DNA of 5,664 nt from Eubacteriales bacterium (GCA_028717405.1 JAQUNY010000116.1:1-5664); one strand, 5' to 3'. Positions 1-5,664 are shown, counted from the first letter of the stretch. Translations and numbers: made by a program. The notes: generated by a model not told the origin, from the letters alone.

Positions 1-488
1 CAATGTTAAAACGACCTGTCAGTATCATGAACTCAGTTGCCGGCCGATTTGATGATATTGCTTCACCTGAGGCTGTCAAAGCATATTTTGGTGAGCTCTA
101 TCATATTGAAGGTGAAGGACTTGACACAAAAAATGTAGTAAATCGTTTCGAAGAAGGGTATGAAACGGACATGAGCTTCCCCTTTGCATCGATTGCAAAA
201 GAATTCAAGCTGATTGATGAAAATACACGCGCAATAATTATTCCGCGTACGGAAAAGGCGCAGGTTTTGATCGCACGTTTGAAAGCCGGCGAGCGTAGCC
301 GTTATCTTCTTCGCAGTATACAACAATTTGTTGTTAATGTATACGACAGAAATTACAGTGCTCTTTATGGCACAGGTTCCATTGAACCATTGGATGAAGA
401 GTTGGCAGTGCTTAAAAATATGGAGCTATATAGCAAAAAAACCGGGCTTAACGCCAATACAGACAACGGACAGGGAGTATTTATTTAA
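1..488 (+). CDS. cas3: CRISPR-associated nuclease-helicase Cas3, C-terminal part (gene cut by window start)
   Basis: Cas3 is the effector nuclease of type I systems. It is recruited by target-bound Cascade, unwinds DNA with its SF2 helicase and degrades it with its HD nuclease. Only about 161 codons of the C-terminal region are visible. The frame is already open at base 1 (bases 1-2 finish a codon), and the ATG at 3 is internal, not the start. The HD domain and helicase motifs lie upstream, outside the window. The assignment rests on position directly before cas5c, on a C-terminal accessory-domain-like sequence (VAGRFDDIASPEAV, then FASIAKEFKLIDENTRAIII, then ERSRYLLRSIQQFVVNVY), and on the ending YSKKTGL...GQGVFI, which resembles the end of I-C Cas3 proteins. 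The reading frame ends in TAA with no sign of decay. Integrity of the catalytic part cannot be judged here. Confidence 0.87.
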   Translation, partial: MLKRPVSIMNSVAGRFDDIASPEAVKAYFGELYHIEGEGLDTKNVVNRFEEGYETDMSFPFASIAKEFKLIDENTRAIIIPRTEKAQVLIARLKAGERSRYLLRSIQQFVVNVYDRNYSALYGTGSIEPLDEELAVLKNMELYSKKTGLNANTDNGQGVFI

Positions 489-537
489 AAAACTAAAGAA
501 TAAAGAAAAAAGAAAACAAAAAAAGGAGATGAAGAAC
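489..537 (+). promoter_or_regulatory. Purine-rich cas3-cas5c spacer with cas5c ribosome binding site
   Basis: These 49 nt are almost all A and G, with very few pyrimidines, so the mRNA should be unstructured. AGGAG at 524-528 lies 9 nt before the cas5c ATG at 538. There is no terminator-like hairpin, so cas3 and cas5c are probably co-transcribed. The A tract (AAACAAAAAAA, 514-524) recurs before the internal cas11c start. Confidence 0.7.
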
Positions 538-1194
538 ATGGGCTTTGGCATCAGAGTGGAGACATGGGGCGACTATGCGCTGTTCACTCGTCCGGAAATG
601 AAGACAGAACGTGTGAGTTACGATGTAATTACTCCTTCGGCTGCAAGGGGACTTATAGAAGCTATTTACTGGAAACCCGCCATTCGATGGATAATTGACT
701 GCATCCACGTTTTAAAACCTGTCCGATTTACTAACGTCAGACGAAATGAAGTATCTTCAAAGCTGTCATCTTCCAATGCTAAATCTGCGATGGCAGGAAT
801 AGCCGAAGTGAAACCGATAATAACAGCACATGACATACAGCAACGGGCTTCATTGCTGCTTAAAGACGTGCGTTATGTGATTGAGGCTCATTTTGAAATG
901 ACTGACAAGGCAGGAGAAGAAGATACACCTGAGAAACACTATAACATAATGCTTCGCCGACTGCGGGAGGGTCAGTGCTACCATCAGCCATGTTTTGGCT
1001 GTCGTGAGTTTCCGGCCAAATTTCGTCTGGTTGAAGATGAGATACCGGAGGGAGAACGTCCGAAAGATCGTGATTTAGGATACATGCTATACGATATGGA
1101 TTTTACTAATAAACGTGACATCCGCCCCACCTTCTTCCGTGCACAGATGCGTGGCGGGGCAATCGACCTGAGAAATTGCGAGGTGGTATGGTGA
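538..1194 (+). CDS. cas5c: Type I-C Cascade subunit and crRNA endonuclease Cas5c (Cas5d)
   Basis: In type I-C, which has no Cas6, Cas5c cuts the pre-crRNA at the base of the repeat hairpin. It then stays bound to the 5' handle as part of Cascade. The 218-residue product has the expected family length. Visible hallmarks are the N-terminal RAMP strand (GFGIRVETWGDYALFTRPEM, 2-21), the segment YDVITPSAARGLIEAIYWKP (28-47), and VRFTNVRRNEV (62-72). Tyr44 and the Lys133-His134 pair (in TPEKHYNIMLRR) correspond by position in motif to the Tyr/Lys/His catalytic residues known in Cas5d, so processing activity is likely intact. A Cys-containing loop (CYHQPCFGCREFP, 147-159) follows, as is usual in this family. 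I chose ATG 538 because AGGAG (524-528) is 9 nt upstream. An in-frame ATG at 529 almost touches that site and is less likely. The frame is open well upstream (to 328), but that part overlaps cas3. The 3' end overlaps cas8c by 7 nt, suggesting translational coupling. Confidence 0.96.
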   Translation: MGFGIRVETWGDYALFTRPEMKTERVSYDVITPSAARGLIEAIYWKPAIRWIIDCIHVLKPVRFTNVRRNEVSSKLSSSNAKSAMAGIAEVKPIITAHDIQQRASLLLKDVRYVIEAHFEMTDKAGEEDTPEKHYNIMLRRLREGQCYHQPCFGCREFPAKFRLVEDEIPEGERPKDRDLGYMLYDMDFTNKRDIRPTFFRAQMRGGAIDLRNCEVVW

Positions 1195-2993
1195 TACTGG
1201 AAACGCTTGTAGATTACTATGAAACTCTGGTAAAGAGCGGAATAATAAGCAGGTCAGGTTATTGTAAAGCCAGAGTCTCACATGCCTTAAATTTGTCCCG
1301 CGAAGGCAAACTTATTGGTGTCATTCCCTTGACAAAAGAGGTCAGCAGAGGGAAACAAACCATAGAAACACCGCAATCTTTGGAGGTGCCGAAACAGGTA
1401 ATACGAACTGTCGGTATTAAGAGTAATTTTCTTTGTGATAACGCAGGATATGTGCTGGGTATCAGCAATAAAGACAGACCAGAGCGCATACATCAGTGTT
1501 TTGAAGCATTCAAGAAACTGCATCATGACATACTGAACGAAGTTGACAGCACCCCTGCCAGAGCAATACTGTGCTTTTTGGATGAATGGGAACCGTGTAG
1601 TGCTGGTGAATGCACCGCTCTGGCTGATGATTTGCAGGCGATAACATCCGGAGCGAACATAATATTTTATATATCAGGAATGGGGTTTGCGCAGGAGGAT
1701 GTTGAAATTTGCAGAGCATGGGAGAAATATATTTCAGAAGCAGAGAAATCATCTGTAATGCGCTGTCTGGTTACCGGACGCGAAGAGCCCATTGCACGTC
1801 TACACCCGAGCATTAAGGGCGTAAAGGGCGGTCAACCCACGGGTACAGCTATTGTTTCATTCAATGACCGGGCTTATGAGTCATATGGACGAGAGAAACA
1901 ACAGGGGCTTAATGCTCCGGTCAGTGAATATGCAGCGTTTGCATACACGACTGTCCTCAATTATCTTCTTTCAGACAGAGATCACAGACAGACATATGGT
2001 GATACAACAGTTGTGTACTGGGCTGAGAAACCGGAATCCATATACCGTGATTTGTTCGCATATATACTCGACCCTGTTCCCAAGGAAAAGTCTGAGAAGG
2101 AAGCCGGTGAAGAGGTTATTGCAGACAGAAAAACAGAAAAACTGATGTCAGATACATTTAAAAGATTGATGGAGGGCAGGCCTGTTGCCGAAGGTGCTGA
2201 CGAGGGTATCGATCTGAATACAAAGTTTTACATACTTGGCTTGTCACCAAACGCAGCACGTCTTTCCATACGATTCTTTTTACAGGATAGTTTTGGCCGT
2301 ATTCTGGAAAATCAAAGAAATCACTATCTTGCTTTGGATATTGAAAGGTCGCCGGGAGATTTTCGGTATCTGCCATTATGGAAGCTTATGCTGGAGACAG
2401 TATCGCCAAATTCCAGGGATAAGGCTTCATCACCATTACTCACAGGTGCAGTGCTTCGTGCAATACTTTCAGATGGACCTTATCCGGAAGCATTATTTAA
2501 CAGTGTGATGTTGCGGGTCAAAGCTGAACACAATGTGAATCATGGTAAGGCTGCCATAATTAAAGCTTATTTAATAAAAAATAAACAAAAAAAATATAAG
2601 GAGGTATTAACTGTGTCACTAAATGAACAAATCAACAGGACAGGTTACATCCTGGGCCGCTTATTTGCAGTGCTTGAGAAGGCGCAGCAGGATGCAAACC
2701 CGGGCATAAATGCGAAAATCAAAGACCGATATTTTACATCGGCGTGCGCGACGCCGGCGAATGTATTTCCGATTCTCTTACGCCTTGCAGGGCATCATAC
2801 TGCAAAAGCAAAATATGGTTATATAAGTGAACGCAGGATACAGGACTTACTTGATAAACTGGATGTTGAAAATAATCCGTATCCTGCTCATTTAAATTTG
2901 CCGGATCAGGGTGTATTTGTTCTCGGATATTATCAACAGACGAAAGCAAATTATATAAAAACTGATAAGGAGGAAGTAAAAGATGGTGATTAA
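1188..2993 (+). CDS. cas8c: Type I-C Cascade large subunit Cas8c (Csd1)
   Basis: Cas8c is the large subunit of I-C Cascade. It recognises the PAM on target DNA, helps open the duplex and provides the docking surface for Cas3. The 601-residue product fits the family. Diagnostic stretches are the N-terminus (ILETLVDYYETL), CLVTGREEPIARLHPSIKG (from Cys193, with His206), the following GVKGGQPTGTAIVSFN, and NAPVSEYAAFAYTTVLNYLL (from Asn242), all typical of Csd1 proteins. The C-terminal region from about residue 476 is the helical Cas11-like part, also made separately (see cas11c). It is joined by a Lys-rich, low-complexity linker (YLIKNKQKKYKEV). ATG 1188 overlaps the cas5c stop. GAGG (1180-1183) is only 4 nt away, so the adjacent GTG at 1191, with 7-nt spacing, may be the real start; this changes one residue. 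The gene overlaps cas7c by 11 nt. No frameshift is seen. Confidence 0.96.
   Translation: MVILETLVDYYETLVKSGIISRSGYCKARVSHALNLSREGKLIGVIPLTKEVSRGKQTIETPQSLEVPKQVIRTVGIKSNFLCDNAGYVLGISNKDRPERIHQCFEAFKKLHHDILNEVDSTPARAILCFLDEWEPCSAGECTALADDLQAITSGANIIFYISGMGFAQEDVEICRAWEKYISEAEKSSVMRCLVTGREEPIARLHPSIKGVKGGQPTGTAIVSFNDRAYESYGREKQQGLNAPVSEYAAFAYTTVLNYLLSDRDHRQTYGDTTVVYWAEKPESIYRDLFAYILDPVPKEKSEKEAGEEVIADRKTEKLMSDTFKRLMEGRPVAEGADEGIDLNTKFYILGLSPNAARLSIRFFLQDSFGRILENQRNHYLALDIERSPGDFRYLPLWKLMLETVSPNSRDKASSPLLTGAVLRAILSDGPYPEALFNSVMLRVKAEHNVNHGKAAIIKAYLIKNKQKKYKEVLTVSLNEQINRTGYILGRLFAVLEKAQQDANPGINAKIKDRYFTSACATPANVFPILLRLAGHHTAKAKYGYISERRIQDLLDKLDVENNPYPAHLNLPDQGVFVLGYYQQTKANYIKTDKEEVKDGD
2597..2605 (+). 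promoter_or_regulatory. Internal Shine-Dalgarno site for cas11c within cas8c
   Basis: TAAGGAGGT is a near-perfect anti-16S match lying inside the cas8c coding frame. It is 8 nt (counting from GGAGG) before an in-frame GTG at 2613. An A-rich, probably unstructured stretch precedes it (about 2568-2599). It is stronger than the site used by cas8c itself, which argues against chance. Internal translation of the small subunit from cas8c is established for type I-C systems. Confidence 0.88.
2613..2993 (+). CDS. cas11c: Type I-C Cascade small subunit Cas11c, made by internal initiation within cas8c
   Basis: Cas11c forms the inner belly of I-C Cascade and stabilises the crRNA/target DNA strands; known complexes carry two copies. 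It is not a separate gene but the in-frame 3' end of cas8c, translated from its own start. The predicted product is 126 residues, starting at GTG 2613 (codon 476 of Cas8c) and sharing its stop. It is mostly helical and basic, opening SLNEQINRTGYILGRLFAVL, then EKAQQDANPGINAKIKDRYF, TPANVFPILLRLAGHH and a C-terminal QGVFVLGYYQQTKA. These blocks are well conserved at the C-terminus of Csd1 proteins. Evidence for independent translation is the TAAGGAGGT site at 2597-2605 with ideal spacing and the A-rich leader. No in-frame ATG lies near enough to compete. The overlap with cas7c (ATG 2983) would couple Cas11c synthesis to Cas7c, both of which are needed in more than one copy. Confidence 0.87.
   Translation: MSLNEQINRTGYILGRLFAVLEKAQQDANPGINAKIKDRYFTSACATPANVFPILLRLAGHHTAKAKYGYISERRIQDLLDKLDVENNPYPAHLNLPDQGVFVLGYYQQTKANYIKTDKEEVKDGD
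2967..2973 (+). promoter_or_regulatory. Ribosome binding site of cas7c, inside the end of cas8c
   Basis: AAGGAGG lies 9 nt before ATG 2983, within the last codons of cas8c/cas11c. It is a consensus-strength site, consistent with the high stoichiometry of Cas7c (about seven per complex in type I-C). Confidence 0.85.
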
Positions 2994-3867
2994 GAACAGG
3001 TGTGAATTTGTGGTGCTTTTTGATGTCGAAAATGGGAATCCGAATGGAGATCCTGATGCCGGCAATATGCCGCGAATTGATCCGGAAACGGGCCATGGCA
3101 TCGTAACCGATGTATGTTTAAAGCGTAAAATACGTAACTACGTGGAAACAGTAAAGGATGGTCAGTGTGGTTTTGAGATTTATATAAAGGATACAGTGCC
3201 GCTTAATAAAAGTGATAAAAGGGCATACGCTGAAATTGGAGTTGATGATAACAGTATTAAGGAAAAGAAAAAGGAAGATCCGGACATTGATACAAAAATT
3301 AGAAATTTCATGTGCAGGAATTTCTATGATATCCGGACTTTTGGGGCTGTAATGACTACATTTGTTAAAGCTGCATTGAATTGCGGCCAGGTGCGGGGCC
3401 CTGTCCAGATTGGATTTGCGCGCAGTATTGAGCCTGTTGTGCAGCAGGAAATCACAATTACGCGTGTTGCTATTACAACTGAAGCTGATGCTGAAAAAAA
3501 AGGAACGGAGATGGGCCGTAAATATGTGATCCCATATGCTTTGTACCGGGCAGAAGGCTTTGTGTCGGCAAATCTTGCACAGAAGGCAACCGGATTTTCT
3601 GAGGATGATCTTAGTTTGTTGTGGGAAGCAATCATTAATATGTTTGAACATGACCATTCTGCAGCCAGAGGTAAGATGGCGGTGCGTGAACTGATTGTAT
3701 TCAGGCATGACAGCATATTTGGTAATGCTCCTTCCCATAAACTATTTGAAAAAGTAAAAGTTGAACCGGTAAATTCCAGTGTACCTGCTCGCAAATATGG
3801 TGATTATATTATTGAAGTAGATACTGCATCAATGCCGGCAGGTGTTGAGTGCTCCAGAATGGTATAG
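2983..3867 (+). CDS. cas7c: Type I-C Cascade backbone subunit Cas7c (Csd2)
   Basis: Cas7c is the RAMP-fold subunit that polymerises along the crRNA spacer and forms the Cascade backbone. The 294-residue product is typical in length. The N-terminus carries the family signatures FVVLFDVENGNPNGDPDAGN (9-28), followed by MPRIDPETGHG and then TDVCLKRKIRNYVE (42-55). Downstream are FYDIRTFGAVMTT, the segment GQVRGPVQIGFARSIEPV with its conserved Gly-Pro-Val-Gln turn, and a C-terminal HDHSAARGKMAVRELIVFRH block, all characteristic of Csd2. The start at ATG 2983 is fixed by AAGGAGG at 2967-2973 and by the fit of the N-terminal motif. It overlaps the cas8c stop by 11 nt. The gene is intact. It ends the interference block; the next gene, cas4, begins after a 63-nt gap. 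Confidence 0.97.
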   Translation: MVIKNRCEFVVLFDVENGNPNGDPDAGNMPRIDPETGHGIVTDVCLKRKIRNYVETVKDGQCGFEIYIKDTVPLNKSDKRAYAEIGVDDNSIKEKKKEDPDIDTKIRNFMCRNFYDIRTFGAVMTTFVKAALNCGQVRGPVQIGFARSIEPVVQQEITITRVAITTEADAEKKGTEMGRKYVIPYALYRAEGFVSANLAQKATGFSEDDLSLLWEAIINMFEHDHSAARGKMAVRELIVFRHDSIFGNAPSHKLFEKVKVEPVNSSVPARKYGDYIIEVDTASMPAGVECSRMV

Positions 3868-3930
3868 AATATTGCTAATGGAGTCTCATATACAAACTGT
3901 GGCATATGACATATAAGGATAATAAGAGAT
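3868..3930 (+). other. Intergenic spacer between interference block and adaptation block
   Basis: This is the longest gene-free stretch in the window (63 nt) and is A/T-rich. It holds a weak inverted repeat (TCATAT 3886-3891 with ATATGA 3904-3909, 12-nt loop), too weak and lacking a U-tract to be a terminator. AAGGA (3915-3919) is the only ribosome-binding-like site before cas4, at a long 11-nt spacing. I see no convincing -35/-10 promoter pair. Confidence 0.5.
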
Positions 3931-4596
3931 ATGACATACAGTGAAGACGACTTCCTCCAGCTATCAGGCATACAGCATTTTTCATTCTGCCGCAGGCAGT
4001 GGGCTCTCATTCACATAGAGCAGGAGTGGAAGGAGAACCTTCGCACAATAGAAGGCAGCAGACTTCACGAAAAAGCGCATGGTGAAGCACTCTTCGAAAA
4101 ACGGGGCGATCTGCTTATAGTGCGCGGATTACCTGTATCTTCAAGTGAGCTTGGATTCTCAGGTGCATGTGATGTGGTCGAATTTCACAAAGATGATAAC
4201 GGCATCCATCTGTTTGGGAGAAGGGACAGCTATAAGCCTGTGCCGGTGGAGTATAAACGGGGAGAGCCTAAAAAGGATCATTCTGATATGCTGCAGCTTT
4301 GCGCGCAGGCAATGTGTCTGGAAGAGATGCTTGCCTGTTCTGTAACTGGCGGGTATTTATACTATGGTGAAACAAGACACCGTTTAGAACTGAAATTTAA
4401 TCCTGATCTCCGAAGCGAAGTCCGATCAATGGCTGCAGAAATGCATGATATGTTTAAAAGACTTTACACTCCCAGAGTCAGGACAGGCGTTTTTTGCCGT
4501 GCATGCTCATTACGTGATTTGTGTCTTCCAAAACTTTGCAGCATAAGGCCTGTAGCAGAATATATCGCACAAAACCTGAGGGGAGAAGTAAATTGA
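3931..4596 (+). CDS. cas4: CRISPR adaptation exonuclease Cas4
   Basis: Cas4 is a RecB-family (PD-(D/E)XK) nuclease with a [4Fe-4S] cluster. In type I-C it associates with Cas1, trims the PAM end of prespacers and so ensures correct PAM choice and orientation. The 221-residue product shows the full motif set. Cys20 (in HFSFCRRQWAL) and Cys189, Cys192 and Cys198 (in VFCRACSLRDLC) are the four presumed cluster ligands. His46 (GSRLHEKAH), Asp81 (GFSGACDVVEF), Glu107/Lys109 (PVEYKRGEPK) and Gln122/Gln126 (QLCAQAMCLEEML) form the nuclease core, so the enzyme should be active. The start at ATG 3931 leaves the N-terminal DDFLQLSGIQHF motif complete, but its ribosome binding site is weak (AAGGA, 3915-3919). 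The stop codon overlaps the cas1 start by 4 nt. Extra cysteines (80, 124, 129, 136, 203) are present; their role is unclear. Confidence 0.96.
   Translation: MTYSEDDFLQLSGIQHFSFCRRQWALIHIEQEWKENLRTIEGSRLHEKAHGEALFEKRGDLLIVRGLPVSSSELGFSGACDVVEFHKDDNGIHLFGRRDSYKPVPVEYKRGEPKKDHSDMLQLCAQAMCLEEMLACSVTGGYLYYGETRHRLELKFNPDLRSEVRSMAAEMHDMFKRLYTPRVRTGVFCRACSLRDLCLPKLCSIRPVAEYIAQNLRGEVN
4580..4585 (+). promoter_or_regulatory. Ribosome binding site deciding the cas1 TTG start
   Basis: GGGGAG lies inside the end of cas4, 7 nt before TTG 4593. No ATG or GTG lies in the right frame at a suitable distance, so this site selects the TTG as the start. Confidence 0.75.
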
Positions 4597-5624
4597 GAAA
4601 ACTGCAAAATACACTTTTTGTTACTACGCCTGAAACCTATCTGGCACTTGAAGGAGAGACTGTGCTGGTTCGCCGTGACGAGGAAACGCTTGCAAGATTG
4701 CCTTTATATAATTTTGAGGCTATTGTAACATTTGGGTATACCGGTGTAAGTCCTGCCTTAATGGGAGCTTGTGTAAAGCGCAGTATCAGCCTGTGTTTTC
4801 TTACGCAAAGCGGCAGATTCCTGGCGCGTGTTATCGGAGAGAGCCATGGTAATGTGACATTACGCAGAGAACAGTACAGACTGAGCGACAATGAAGAGAG
4901 AAGCTGTCTGATTGCCAAAAACTTCATTATTGGCAAGGTATATAACGCAAAATGGATACTTGAACGTGCTTCTCGTGATTATGAGATGCGCCTGGATGTA
5001 CAGCGATTAAAACAGGTATCAGCGATGCTAAGTCAGATACTGAACCTGACTGGCGAGTGCCTGGTTTCCGAGCAGCTTCGAGGGTTGGAAGGCAATGCGG
5101 CAAGCCTGTATTTCGGCGAATTGGACAAATTAATACTTCAGCAGAAAGAGGATTTTTATTTTAGGGAACGCAGCAAGCGTCCTCCGCTGGATAATGTAAA
5201 TGCATTATTATCGTTCATGTATACAATTCTTGCAAATGATTGCGCCTCAGCATTGGAAACAGCAGGATTAGATGCGTATGTTGGCTTTCTGCACAGAGAC
5301 CGTCCCGGTCGTGTTTCACTTGCGCTTGATCTGATGGAAGAGCTTCGGGGCGTTATGGTTGATCGATTTGTGATTACAATGATTAATAAAAGAGAAATAA
5401 GTCCCAAGGGATTTATCAAGCGTGAAAATGGTGCCGTGATCATGCAGGATGATACCAGAAAGGCTATTCTGAAAGCATGGCAGGAAAAAAAGAGGGAAAC
5501 AATTACACATCCTTATCTCAAAGAAAAAATTGAATGGGGACTGGTACCTTTCGTGCAATCGATGCTTTTAGCGCGATATATCAGAGGCGATCTTGACGGA
5601 TACCCTCCATTTTTATGGAAGTGA
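4593..5624 (+). CDS. cas1: CRISPR integrase Cas1 (type I-C)
   Basis: Cas1 is the metal-dependent integrase which, with Cas2, inserts prespacers at the leader end of the CRISPR array. From TTG 4593 the product is 343 residues, the usual size for I-C Cas1. The N-terminal beta domain opens RKLQNTLFVTTPETYLALEG. The C-terminal helical domain carries the three metal-binding positions: Glu166 (in LRGLEGNAASLYF), His234 (in YVGFLHRDRPGR) and Asp246 with nearby Glu249 (in SLALDLMEELR). All catalytic residues are present. The TTG start is supported by GGGGAG (4580-4585), by the match of the N-terminus to the family, and by the 4-nt TTGA overlap with the cas4 stop, which implies coupled translation. 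An upstream in-frame extension (to 4521) lies entirely within cas4 and is not needed. cas2 follows after 7 nt. Confidence 0.96.
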   Translation: MRKLQNTLFVTTPETYLALEGETVLVRRDEETLARLPLYNFEAIVTFGYTGVSPALMGACVKRSISLCFLTQSGRFLARVIGESHGNVTLRREQYRLSDNEERSCLIAKNFIIGKVYNAKWILERASRDYEMRLDVQRLKQVSAMLSQILNLTGECLVSEQLRGLEGNAASLYFGELDKLILQQKEDFYFRERSKRPPLDNVNALLSFMYTILANDCASALETAGLDAYVGFLHRDRPGRVSLALDLMEELRGVMVDRFVITMINKREISPKGFIKRENGAVIMQDDTRKAILKAWQEKKRETITHPYLKEKIEWGLVPFVQSMLLARYIRGDLDGYPPFLWK

Positions 5625-5631
5625 GGGAAAC

Positions 5632-5664
5632 ATGCTTATACTGATTACATATGATGTAAATACC
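5632..5664 (+). CDS. cas2: CRISPR adaptation protein Cas2, N-terminal 11 residues (gene cut by window end)
   Basis: Cas2 dimerises to bridge two Cas1 dimers in the spacer-integration complex. Only MLILITYDVNT is visible. This is the first beta strand of the Cas2 ferredoxin-like fold, including the conserved Asp (residue 8, in YDV) typical of the family. GAGGG (5623-5627) overlaps the cas1 stop and lies 4 nt before the ATG, slightly close but usable. The identity follows from this short motif and from its position immediately after cas1 in a I-C operon. The rest of the gene is outside the window. Confidence 0.9.
   Translation, partial: MLILITYDVNT

Noticed and set aside
328..537. 5' extension of the cas5c frame upstream of 538
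   Set aside because: It overlaps the cas3 C-terminus, lacks a ribosome binding site at its first ATG, and its translation (including a run of Lys/Glu from the spacer) does not look like Cas5c. ATG 538 has AGGAG at 9 nt.
1188..2993. cas8c as a fusion or decayed gene because of its Lys-rich low-complexity segment near residues 463-475
   Set aside because: The frame is continuous, the flanking Csd1 motifs are all present, and the segment is better explained as the linker that also serves as the initiation region for cas11c.
3118..3738. Long open frame on the - strand (about 206 codons) opposite cas7c, and another at 3324-3794
   Set aside because: Both lie wholly antisense to the well-supported cas7c frame, have no recognisable domain and no sensible ribosome binding site. 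They read as shadows of cas7c codon use.
3886..3909. Inverted repeat TCATAT/ATATGA as a terminator after cas7c
   Set aside because: The stem is only 6 A/T-rich pairs with a 12-nt loop and no U-tract follows; too weak to call a terminator.
3868..3930. Internal promoter for cas4-cas1-cas2
   Set aside because: A/T-rich hexamers occur, but I found no -35/-10 pair with acceptable sequence and spacing.
1..5664. CRISPR repeats, insertion sequences, tRNA genes or accessory genes inside the operon
   Set aside because: No spaced direct repeats, terminal inverted repeats, transposase-like frames or extra genes were seen. The space is filled by the canonical I-C gene set.

Overview
The window is a nearly complete type I-C CRISPR-Cas operon (formerly Dvulg/Csd type). 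Every gene is on the + strand, in the canonical order cas3 (3' end only) - cas5c - cas8c (with cas11c nested inside) - cas7c - cas4 - cas1 - cas2 (first 11 codons only). Moderate A/T richness, strong AAGGAGG-type Shine-Dalgarno sites and tight gene overlaps suggest a Bacillota host, probably a member of the Clostridia. That host call is an inference from style, not from a marker gene.

Layout: 1-488 is the C-terminal part of the Cas3 nuclease-helicase. A 49-nt purine-rich spacer leads into cas5c (538-1194), which overlaps cas8c (1188-2993), which overlaps cas7c (2983-3867). A 63-nt gap separates this interference block from the adaptation block: cas4 (3931-4596), cas1 (4593-5624, TTG start) and cas2 (from 5632, running off the end). 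No CRISPR repeats, transposons, RNA genes or convincing promoters or terminators lie inside the window. In this subtype the array normally lies beyond cas2.

How the genes work together: Cas5c replaces Cas6 as the crRNA-processing endonuclease and caps the 5' handle. Cas7c polymerises along the spacer. Cas8c recognises the PAM, and Cas11c small subunits complete the belly of Cascade. The complex opens target DNA and recruits Cas3 to degrade it. Cas4, Cas1 and Cas2 select, trim and integrate new spacers.

The most instructive signal is inside cas8c. An A-rich tract and a perfect Shine-Dalgarno (TAAGGAGGT, 2597-2605) sit 8 nt before an in-frame GTG (2613), defining a nested 126-residue Cas11c. 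This matches the known type I-C strategy of making the small subunit by internal initiation. An 8-A run just upstream is placed so that slippage of one base either way would stop translation of Cas8c immediately before the cas11c start, a possibility that can be tested. Otherwise the system looks canonical and intact; I see no evidence of an undescribed system here.
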